From assembly GCA_022773025.1 (NCBI GenBank), contig JALEZF010000002.1, positions 1 to 32,389 on the forward strand: a stretch of 32,389 nt of DNA, in the 5' to 3' direction. Below, in pieces: positions 26,189 to 32,389 of the stretch. Every line of letters begins with the position of its first letter. Within the stretch, counting starts at the first letter, position 1. Under the pieces are notes generated by a model. The model was given only the letters and a program-made list of their open reading frames with translations, was not told the DNA's origin and made no database searches. This DNA comes from Clostridium sp. (GTDB lineage Bacteria; Bacillota; Clostridia; Clostridiales; Clostridiaceae). Both the position numbers and the translations under genes were made by a program.

Positions 26189-27031
26189 TTATTTCTTCCT
26201 TATATACCCCACAACTATGGCTCCAGGTCCCACATGTGTTCCTATAACTCCGCCTACAGCATAGGATTTTGTACCTGTTAATCCGTATTTCTCGTCAGCT
26301 TTTACTTTTAGCTTGTTGCAGTTTTCTCCTACATATGTGTAGCCGTAATATACAGGCATTACAGGGTCGATACCAGTAGAACTATCTATGAAGTTTAAAA
26401 TTGATTTTATTCCTCCATTAAGACCACGAGCTTTATCTATAACCTCAATAGCTCCATCTTTAAGAGTTATTATAGGTTTTATTTGAATCATTGAACCCAA
26501 AGCTGCAGCGCCTTTAGATAATCTTCCACCTTTGTATAGATATTTTAAAGTATCAACCATAGCCCAAAGGTCAACTCTTGTACGAGCCTCTAATATTGTT
26601 TCATAAATCTCGGAAGCAGTTTTTCCTTCATCTCTAAGTTTTACAGCGTATTCAACGAGGATACGAAGACCTACTACAGCTTGAAGTGAATCTATAAGAT
26701 ATATATTAGAATACTCACAGGTTTCCTTTGCTATATGGGCAGATTGAAGAGTACCGCTGAGTTTACTAGATATTCCTATATACACCACGCTGTCTTTACA
26801 TTGTTTTGCCTCATTAAATATATTTAAGAAATCATTTGGTGAGGGCTGACTTGTGAAGGGAAGCTCATCTGCATTTTTAAGCTTTTCGTAAAATTCATCA
26901 AAGCTCAAATCTATATCTTGTATATAAACTTCATCTTTAAAGGATATCTTAAGAGGGGCAATTTCAATATTAAGTCTTTTAGCTTCCTCATATGTTATGT
27001 CTGCTGCTGAATCTGTTACTATTCTTATCAT
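26189..27031 (-). CDS. DegV family fatty-acid-binding protein
   Basis: 280 residues, full length. The opening MIRIVTDSAADITYEEAKRL, the TSQPSP loop near residue 60, GISSKLSGTLQSA near 85-97 and the late GTHVGPGAIVVGY are the lipid-contacting motifs of the DegV/FakB family. These bind single fatty acids and, in FakAB systems, hand exogenous fatty acid to a kinase. No fakA-like kinase gene is in the window. The gene is 19 bp downstream of a MarR-family gene on the same strand, so the pair is probably one operon in which the regulator senses or controls lipid supply. The operon link is inferred from spacing. Family assignment is firm. Confidence 0.88.
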   Translation of the reverse strand: MIRIVTDSAADITYEEAKRLNIEIAPLKISFKDEVYIQDIDLSFDEFYEKLKNADELPFTSQPSPNDFLNIFNEAKQCKDSVVYIGISSKLSGTLQSAHIAKETCEYSNIYLIDSLQAVVGLRILVEYAVKLRDEGKTASEIYETILEARTRVDLWAMVDTLKYLYKGGRLSKGAAALGSMIQIKPIITLKDGAIEVIDKARGLNGGIKSILNFIDSSTGIDPVMPVYYGYTYVGENCNKLKVKADEKYGLTGTKSYAVGGVIGTHVGPGAIVVGYIRKK

Positions 27032-27050
27032 TTGATTTCATCTCTCTTTC

Positions 27051-27473
27051 TTATTCAATTAAATTAATTATTCTATTTATCATTTCATCTAGTTTATTTA
27101 CTTCTTCTTCAGTAAAGTTTTCTTTGATTTTTTCTAACATCATGGAATTATCTTCATCATTTAAACCATAATAATCAGTAAATTTACTTGTGGGTTCTAA
27201 TCTGATTTCTCTCTTATCATCATTTGACATGACTTTTTTCACATACCCCTTTTTAACAAGACTGTTTATTTTGTAATTTGCATTAGGAAGAGATATGTTA
27301 AGATAATTTGCAAATTCAGATATAGTCGGATGATTTAAGAGATATATTATCTCTGCTGAAAAATTTTCTGTAGCATTGAGCCCACTATCCTTTAAACCTG
27401 TTTCTTGAAGTACTTTTCTATAGTATTTAGTCCTAAATATCAAATATAAATGCTCAAAACTTTTATCTAACAT
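27051..27473 (-). CDS. MarR-family transcriptional regulator
   Basis: 140 residues with the winged-helix layout: helix 2-3 in ATENFSAEIIYLLNHPTISE, recognition helix in SLPNANYKINSLVKKGYVKK and wing in NDDKREIRLEPTSKF. A helical tail for dimerisation follows. MarR proteins bind palindromes as dimers, and a perfect 20-bp inverted repeat lies 21 bp before its start codon (27494-27535), which suggests autoregulation. It precedes degV, a combination that recalls FabT-like control of lipid genes. Ligand and regulon cannot be read from the sequence. Confidence 0.82.
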   Translation of the reverse strand: MLDKSFEHLYLIFRTKYYRKVLQETGLKDSGLNATENFSAEIIYLLNHPTISEFANYLNISLPNANYKINSLVKKGYVKKVMSNDDKREIRLEPTSKFTDYYGLNDEDNSMMLEKIKENFTEEEVNKLDEMINRIINLIE

Positions 27474-27493
27474 GATAAAACCTCTCTTACTAG

Positions 27494-27535
27494 TTAAAAT
27501 AATTTAATTAAAATTTTTTAATTAAATTATTTTAA
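27494..27535. promoter_or_regulatory. 42-bp near-perfect palindrome, likely MarR operator
   Basis: Two perfect 20-bp arms (TTAAAATAATTTAATTAAAA and its complement) around a TT centre. Made only of A and T, it could hold two adjacent MarR dimer sites and overlap the marR promoter. It may also serve the divergent gene at 27687. Confidence 0.65.
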
Positions 27536-27686
27536 TAATATACTCATTTAAGAAATTTGTCAATATGACTTAAGATTATAAAAGATGGTTATAATAATTA
27601 ATAAGATTACACAAGGGTAAGGATTAGTGATACAATAAATTTATTGTCCTTATGGTCAAAATATTTTATGATAAGTGAGAAATTAT

Positions 27687-28103
27687 ATGGAGAGTTTAAA
27701 ATTAGAAAAATCAATTAAAAAATTAGATAGGGAAATTGATGCTTTAAGAGTTGCATCTAAGTATTTATCTAACAAGGAAGAAATAGAGGAAGTTAGAAGA
27801 AGCTTAAACAGCAAAAGACAGACTTTAGCTGATGAGCTTTATTATAATGACAGCAAAAGTTATCTTAAATGCTGTGAATTTATGAGAGAACTTTTAGATA
27901 GAAAGCTAAATGAAAGCCAGCAAAAGGAACTTCTTGAAAGGATAAGAGAAGTTTTTGGTAGAACATGCCCCAATGCTTCTAAAGAAGCTAGTGGACTTAA
28001 TGCGTGGCTTAGAGATCTTGATATAGAGTATGTATGGAATGATGAATCAGAAGGTGACTGGGCAACTTTAACTATCACTGGATTTGCGTCACATAATATG
28101 TAG
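27687..28103 (+). CDS. Unknown small protein with N-terminal coiled coil
   Basis: 138 residues, no recognised family. Residues 1-50 are a charged helical stretch with heptad-like spacing (MESLKLEKSIKKLDREIDAL), probably a coiled coil. The end is compact with tryptophans and aromatic residues (ASGLNAWLRDLDIEYVWNDE, GDWATLTITGFASHNM). No membrane segment or signal is present. ATG 27687 is preceded by a modest AAGTGAGA site. An in-frame GTG at 27675 is an alternative. Transcribed away from marR across a shared 200-bp intergenic region, and closed by a strong terminator. Confidence 0.65.
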   Translation: MESLKLEKSIKKLDREIDALRVASKYLSNKEEIEEVRRSLNSKRQTLADELYYNDSKSYLKCCEFMRELLDRKLNESQQKELLERIREVFGRTCPNASKEASGLNAWLRDLDIEYVWNDESEGDWATLTITGFASHNM

Positions 28104-28110
28104 AATGCAG

Positions 28111-28143
28111 AAGCATGGATGTTTTAATACATCCATGCTTTTG
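28111..28143 (+). terminator. Rho-independent terminator
   Basis: AAGCATGGATGT (28111-28122) pairs perfectly with ACATCCATGCTT (28129-28140), followed by TTTG. Confidence 0.85.
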
Positions 28144-28216
28144 TGTTGTAGTGATTAAATAATTTATGGTTACATTATGTTTTTTACAAGATATAAGGAA
28201 ACAAAAAAAGCACATA

Positions 28217-28225
28217 TGTTATAAT
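28217..28225 (+). promoter_or_regulatory. Extended -10 promoter of the S41 peptidase gene
   Basis: TGTTATAAT matches the extended -10 exactly and lies 48 bases before the start codon. The -35 is not recognisable. Confidence 0.45.
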
Positions 28226-28273
28226 GATGTAAATGATAAATTTGGTAATTATGTAAGTCGGGAGGGGATTTAT

Positions 28274-29986
28274 ATGAAGAATAAATTTTGGGTTAAAATA
28301 TTAGTTTGTCTAATTATATTAATTATTTTTTTAAAGATTCCAACAATGTTTGCTAAGCCCAAAAGAGTATGGGATAAAGAATTTAATAAAGGAAGTAATA
28401 TAAAAATTGAAACTTTAAATAATGAAGATACGGAAAAATTAAATAAGCTCTGTAAGATATGGGGGTTTACAAAATATTATCATCCTAAGATAGTGGCTGG
28501 ATCAGTGAATTGGGATTATGAACTATTTAGAGTTATGCCTAAGATTCTGGAAGCTGAAAATACTAATGAAGTAAATAATGTATTGTATAAATGGATAAAT
28601 AACCTAGGAGAATTTCAGAAAGGAAATTATGACGATGCTAAGGAGATTAAAGTAAAGGCTGATACAGATTGGATAGAAGATAAAAAGTATTTAGGAGAAG
28701 ACTTAAGCTCTCTCATGATGAATCTTTCAAAAACTTATATAACTGAGAGGGAGAAAGGTTATGTAAATTATAAGCATGAGGCTGTAAAGTCTAATTTTGA
28801 TATGGAAGAAGCCTATCCAGATATGAGATATGATGATGATGGCTTTAAACTTTTAAGTCTTTTTAGATATTGGAACATAATTCAATATTATAACCCTTAT
28901 AGAGATGTTATGGGAGAAGACTGGAATGAAGTCTTAAATGAATTTATACCTAAATTTTTAAACTGTAATGATGAACTAAGTTATAAGCTCACAGTAGCTG
29001 AATTAACTGCGAGAATTCATGATTCCCATGCTTCACTTATGGATGAAAGAAAAGTTTTATTTGATTATTTTGGAAGAAATACAATTCCGGTTAGGTTCGC
29101 AGTTGTTCAAGGAAAAATAATTGTTACTGAAAAAATTGAGAAATATAAAATGGAATGTAACCTTGAACCTGGAGACATAATCTTAAAAGTTGATGGCAGA
29201 GACATATTTAACTTAATAAAAGAGAAATCTAAATATATAGCACGTTCGAGAGACGAAGTCTTAGTTAACAACTTTCAGACAAAGCTGTTTGGAACAAATA
29301 AAGAATCCCTAATGATAACAATAGATAGAGATGGAGAAATATTAGATAAAGAAGTAAAATGTCACAATATAGATATGTTTAAATTTAGCGGAGAGTCACA
29401 TAAACTTATAGATGGAAATATAGGATATATAAATCCAGGACTTTTGAAAAAAGGTGAGATAGATAAAATTATGACAGAGTTTATGAATACTGAAGGGCTT
29501 ATAATTGATTTGAGATACTATCCATCAGATTTTATAACCAAAAGCTTAGCTGAATATCTGCTTCCTCAGGAAGAGGTATTTGCAAGAATAACTATGCCTA
29601 ATAGAGCAATACCTGGAGAATTTATATTCATGGAAGATCAAAAATCAGGAAAAGATAATAAGGATTATTACAAAGGTAAAGTTATAATAATAAATAATGA
29701 ATGCACTCAAAGTAATGCAGAGTTTACAACTATGTCTTTTAGAAATTCTCCTAATTCTCTAGTTATAGGGGAAAATACTATTGGTGCAGATGGTGATGTA
29801 GCTTATTTTAAGCTTCCAGGGGGTATAACTACGGTTATGACAGGACTTGGAGTGTATAATCCAGATGGATCAGAAACCCAGAGAGTAGGGTTAACACCAG
29901 ATATTTATATTAAGCCTACCATAGAGGGGATAAGAGAAGGACGAGATGAGCTCCTAGAAAAGTCAATAGATCTTATAAAAGAATAA
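28274..29986 (+). CDS. S41-family peptidase with PDZ domain, membrane-anchored
   Basis: 570 residues. A single N-terminal hydrophobic segment (ILVCLIILIIFLKIP) marks a signal anchor, so the bulk is outside the membrane. A helical N-terminal region (WGFTKYYHPKIVAGSVNWDY, FRYWNIIQYYNPYR) is followed by a PDZ-like part (LEPGDIILKVDGRDIF) and the tail-specific protease/tricorn core. The nucleophile is likely Ser480 in CTQSNAEFT, and GENTIGADGDV with the late GLTPDIYIKP motif completes the family pattern. It probably trims or degrades exported proteins or peptides. GGAGGGG lies 6 bases before ATG 28274. The longer open frame to 28166 has no ribosome site. Intact, monocistronic, with no clear terminator in the 130 bases that follow. 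Confidence 0.83.
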   Translation: MKNKFWVKILVCLIILIIFLKIPTMFAKPKRVWDKEFNKGSNIKIETLNNEDTEKLNKLCKIWGFTKYYHPKIVAGSVNWDYELFRVMPKILEAENTNEVNNVLYKWINNLGEFQKGNYDDAKEIKVKADTDWIEDKKYLGEDLSSLMMNLSKTYITEREKGYVNYKHEAVKSNFDMEEAYPDMRYDDDGFKLLSLFRYWNIIQYYNPYRDVMGEDWNEVLNEFIPKFLNCNDELSYKLTVAELTARIHDSHASLMDERKVLFDYFGRNTIPVRFAVVQGKIIVTEKIEKYKMECNLEPGDIILKVDGRDIFNLIKEKSKYIARSRDEVLVNNFQTKLFGTNKESLMITIDRDGEILDKEVKCHNIDMFKFSGESHKLIDGNIGYINPGLLKKGEIDKIMTEFMNTEGLIIDLRYYPSDFITKSLAEYLLPQEEVFARITMPNRAIPGEFIFMEDQKSGKDNKDYYKGKVIIINNECTQSNAEFTTMSFRNSPNSLVIGENTIGADGDVAYFKLPGGITTVMTGLGVYNPDGSETQRVGLTPDIYIKPTIEGIREGRDELLEKSIDLIKE

Positions 29987-30118
29987 GAACTAAAGATAAA
30001 TTGGTTACTTTAAAGTGCCTAATTGATACCAATAATCACAGATGTTATATTAACATTAACAAAAGGACATGAAAATTTGCTTTGATATATATTGAAAATA
30101 AGTTAAGGAGTGATAAAT

Positions 30119-30789
30119 ATGAAGAAATATGATGCAGTGATAATAGGATTCGGAAAAGGTGGAAAGACTTTAGCAGGGTATCTAGGCAAATCAGGTAAAA
30201 AAGTGGCTTTAGTAGAGAAATCCAAGTATATAGAGGAACATGCATAAACGTTGGATGTATACCAACTAAATCTTTAGTATATAAAGCTAAAGTAGGTTTA
30301 TATAATGAAGAAAAAACTTTTGAAGAAAAGTCAAAATACTATAAAAACGCTATAGAAGAAAAAGCAAAGCTTACATCAGCTGAAGATCAAGGAGATAAAG
30401 TTTCAATTTCATATTTAGATAAGATATCTAATGAAATAAAGAATATAGATGCAGTGTTAATTGCTATCGGCAGAAGACCAAATGTGGATGAATTAAACTT
30501 AGGAGCAGCTGGAGTTGAAGTTAATAATAGAGGAACTATAGTTGTAGATAAAACTTTAAAAACTAGTGTAGAAAATATATGGGCTCTTGGAGATGTTAAG
30601 GGAGGCTTACAATTCACATATATCTCTTTAGATGATTTTAGAATAGTAAAGGATAATTTGTTTGGAGAAGGCACGAGAAGTACTGAAGACAGAGATATAG
30701 TACCTTATTCAGTATTTATAGAACCAACTTTATCAAGAGTAGGCTTAAGTAAAGAGGAAGCATTAAATGATTTATTTTCGCTAATATAG
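30119..30789 (+). pseudogene. Pyridine nucleotide-disulfide oxidoreductase, frameshift and two deletions
   Basis: A flavoprotein of the mercuric reductase/RclA/dihydrolipoamide dehydrogenase class. The FAD motif is present (KKYDAVIIGFGKGGKTLAGY). A frameshift at about 30230 precedes the redox-active disulfide, which reads TCINVGCIPTKSLVYKA in the next frame. After EEKAKLTSAED near 30385 about 150 residues, including the NAD-binding domain, are missing. Coding then gives VLIAIGRRPNVDEL, the second FAD motif NIWALGDVKGG, and FIEPTLSRVGLSKEEA. This jumps straight to the natural last residues LNDLFSLI, losing the dimerisation domain. AAGGAG precedes the ATG. Normal length is about 440-460 residues. 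The gene is followed by an HxlR regulator remnant 10 bp downstream. Confidence 0.88.
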
Positions 30790-30799
30790 GAGGTAACGT

Positions 30800-30996
30800 A
30801 TGTATAACGTAGATGAAACCATGTATGAATGCCCAGTGGAAGCTTTGGCAAATATATTGGGCAAAAAGTGGGTGGCAGTTATAATTTGGACTATGCAAGA
30901 CCAAAAGATGAGGTTTGGAGAATTACACTTTTACCGATTATGGGAAAAATGATAAAGTGGAGCAATGACAACTTATCTTGTGATAGATATTATTAA
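30800..30996 (+). pseudogene. HxlR-family regulator, internal deletion
   Basis: Starts MYNVDETMYECPVEALANIL then GKKWVAVIIWTM and MRFGEL, the N-terminal half of the HxlR winged helix with its conserved CPVE and GKKW motifs. After FGEL near 30925 the frame is lost and a stop falls at 30950-30952. In the next frame LPIMGKMIKWSNDNLSCDRYY reads to a stop at 30994-30996, which is the usual C terminus. About 40-45 residues (recognition helix and wing) are missing from a protein of roughly 110. AGGAGG lies before the ATG. HxlR proteins often answer thiol or electrophile stress, fitting its neighbours, a disulfide oxidoreductase and a thiol-redox membrane protein. Confidence 0.85.
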
Positions 30997-31020
30997 TTAT
31001 TGAATTTGAAGGAGAATGTA

Positions 31021-32226
31021 ATGGAGAATATAAACTTATTTATTGTGTTTGTAGAGGGAATACTATCAATATTTTCCCCGTGTATACTGCCAATACTGCC
31101 TATTTATTTGAGTATGCTGTCTAACAGCACTATAGGTGATATGCAGGAAGCCAAATTTAGCAGCAGTCTTCTTATGAAGAATACTATATTTTTTGTACTA
31201 GGAATATCAACTACTTTCTTTATATTAGGGACATCTATAAATGCCTTAAGTGCCTTTTTTAACACTAATAAGAGCCTTATAATGATTATAGGAGGGCTTA
31301 TAATCATATTTATGGGATTATTCTATATTGGAATAATTAAATCATCTCTATTAAGTAGAGAAAAGAGATTCAGTATGGAGTCTAAGACCATGACACCAGT
31401 ATCATCCTTTGTATTAGGATTTACTTTTAGTTTTGGATGGACTCCGTGTATAGGACCAATACTTGCATCAGTACTTATTATGGCTTCAAGTTCGCGAAGT
31501 CCTTTAACATCAAATCTACTTATATTGATTTATACTTTAGGATTTATACTTCCATTTATAATTGCATCCCTATTTTATAGCAAGCTATTCAAAAAGTTTG
31601 ATAGTATAAAAAAACATATGGATACAATAAAGAAGGTAAGTGGAATTATAATAATTGCTGCGGGAGTGATAATGCTCATAAACGGACTTGGAGGTATTAG
31701 AAATATGAACAATTCAGCTAGCAATAATTCATCTCAAAATAACGTGAGTACAAGTAGTAATGAGAAGAAGGAAGAGACAAAGAAAGAAGAAGAAAAGAAA
31801 ATTGCAGCACCTGATTTTACACTATATGATCAATATGGAAACAAACATAGTCTTAGTGAATACAAAGGTAAAACTGTATTCTTAAACTTTTGGGCAACTT
31901 GGTGTCCGCCTTGTAGGGGAGAGATGCCTGATATAGAGGAAATCTATAAAGAATACAATGAAAATAGAGAGGATGTGATAATACTAGGAGTTGCATCGCC
32001 AGATACTCCAAGGGAAGGTTCAAAAGAGGAAATAGCGGACTTTTTAGAAGAGAAGGGGTATACTTTTCCAGTGGTATTTGGTGAAAAAGATTCAATGCTT
32101 TATAAATACAGTATAAGTTCATTTCCATCAACATTCATAATTGATAAAGAAGGTTATGTAAAGCAATATGCTAGAGGTGCCATGAGCAAGAATACTATGA
32201 AAAAACTTATAGAAAGTGCAAGGTAA
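31021..32226 (+). CDS. CcdA-TlpA fusion, membrane thiol-disulfide protein
   Basis: 401 residues. Residues 1-230: CcdA-type membrane domain with about six segments and the paired redox cysteines Cys21 (FSPCILPILP) and Cys143 (GWTPCIGP). Residues about 232-262: low-complexity Ser/Asn then Lys/Glu linker. Residues about 265-401: thioredoxin-like TlpA/ResA domain with WATWCPPC (Cys295, Cys298) and the cis-Pro in SSFPSTFIID. It would take electrons from cytosolic thioredoxin through the membrane domain and pass them directly to its own external thioredoxin domain, reducing extracytoplasmic disulfides. ATG 31021 follows AAGGAG. The in-frame TTG at 31000 precedes that site. It lies 24 bp after the HxlR remnant and is intact though the two genes before it are not. 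Confidence 0.9.
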   Translation: MENINLFIVFVEGILSIFSPCILPILPIYLSMLSNSTIGDMQEAKFSSSLLMKNTIFFVLGISTTFFILGTSINALSAFFNTNKSLIMIIGGLIIIFMGLFYIGIIKSSLLSREKRFSMESKTMTPVSSFVLGFTFSFGWTPCIGPILASVLIMASSSRSPLTSNLLILIYTLGFILPFIIASLFYSKLFKKFDSIKKHMDTIKKVSGIIIIAAGVIMLINGLGGIRNMNNSASNNSSQNNVSTSSNEKKEETKKEEEKKIAAPDFTLYDQYGNKHSLSEYKGKTVFLNFWATWCPPCRGEMPDIEEIYKEYNENREDVIILGVASPDTPREGSKEEIADFLEEKGYTFPVVFGEKDSMLYKYSISSFPSTFIIDKEGYVKQYARGAMSKNTMKKLIESAR

Positions 32227-32252
32227 AAGTTTATAATAGATCATATAAAACC

Positions 32253-32307
32253 ACGTAGATAAAAACTACGTCAGACTGCTGACAAAGTGTCAGCAGTCTT
32301 TAATTTT
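32253..32307 (+). terminator. Double-hairpin terminator
   Basis: A small ACGTAG/CTACGT hairpin (32253-32271) is followed by a perfect 12-bp stem (AGACTGCTGACA at 32273-32284, complement 32288-32299) and T-rich sequence. Confidence 0.85.
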
Positions 32308-32364
32308 ATACAAATATGTAATATAATTTAAGATATATTAATTTATTACATGGGGGTTTTGCCA

Positions 32365-32389
32365 ATGATAAACGAAAGAAGAGAAGCAC
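32365..32389 (+). CDS. Start of a further gene, cut by window edge
   Basis: ATG 32365 with GGGGG eight bases upstream opens a frame reading MINERREA to the edge. An in-frame ATG at 32350 is an alternative start. A TATAAT at 32322-32327 could be its -10. Eight codons are too few to name a family. Confidence 0.4.

Noticed and set aside
28166..28273. Longer N terminus for the S41 peptidase
   Set aside because: It lacks a ribosome site, covers the extended -10, and a strong GGAGGGG fits ATG 28274 followed by the membrane anchor.
1..32389. CRISPR array, tRNA, rRNA or replication origin
   Set aside because: No regularly spaced repeats, cloverleaf-like sequences, rRNA signatures or DnaA-box clusters were noticed.

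Overview
The window looks like a chromosomal segment of a low-GC, spore-former-type Firmicute, most likely Clostridium or a close relative. The support is strong A+T bias with AGA/ATA-rich codon use, AGGAGG-type ribosome binding sites, many hairpin-plus-T-run terminators, and the gene families present (aspartate decarboxylase/antiporter pair, Bce-type transporter, CcdA-TlpA fusion, WG-repeat protein). No rRNA, tRNA or CRISPR array was seen. The species cannot be named from this sequence.

Layout. 1-2.2 kb: a decayed transposase on the minus strand, a broken galactitol-type PTS IIC gene and an intact class II aldolase gene, closed by a long palindrome. 2.3-5.6 kb: an aldo/keto reductase remnant, an intact aromatic-acid-exporter-like gene, and a wrecked Bce-type ABC transporter (ATPase and permease) behind a well-formed BceR-type box. 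5.7-8.1 kb: RsuA-family pseudouridine synthase, DUF554 membrane protein and an unknown protein, all intact. 8.1-15.5 kb: an intact import locus with a cytosolic glycerophosphodiester phosphodiesterase, a lipoprotein binding protein, an ATPase, a fused two-domain permease, and a regulator that joins a LacI-type repressor to a whole solute-binding-protein-like domain. Its promoter carries two near-identical LacI-type dyads in opposite orientation and a perfect cre site. 15.5-17.1 kb: HD-domain protein and CmpB-type membrane protein. 17.1-20.5 kb (minus): aspT and an asdA gene broken by one in-frame TAG. 20.7-22.5 kb (minus): WG-repeat protein. 22.6-26.1 kb: GreA-like factor, 5'-truncated YczE-like gene, and broken adenine/guanine-type permease and adenine deaminase genes. 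26.1-27.5 kb (minus): MarR regulator and DegV protein, with a 42-bp palindrome in front. 27.6-30 kb: unknown protein and S41 peptidase. 30.1-32.4 kb: broken flavoprotein disulfide reductase, broken HxlR regulator, intact CcdA-TlpA fusion, and the start of another gene.

The main theme is gene decay. At least eleven loci are broken, including the transposase remnant, by internal deletions, in-frame stops, frameshifts and one 20-bp tandem duplication, while their promoters and neighbouring genes look healthy. Decay has hit whole functions: galactitol uptake, peptide-antibiotic defence, adenine uptake plus deamination, and a disulfide reductase with its regulator. The most interesting intact system is the phosphodiester-import locus with the LacI/solute-binding-protein hybrid regulator. 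Its substrate and the regulator-operator link are inferences.
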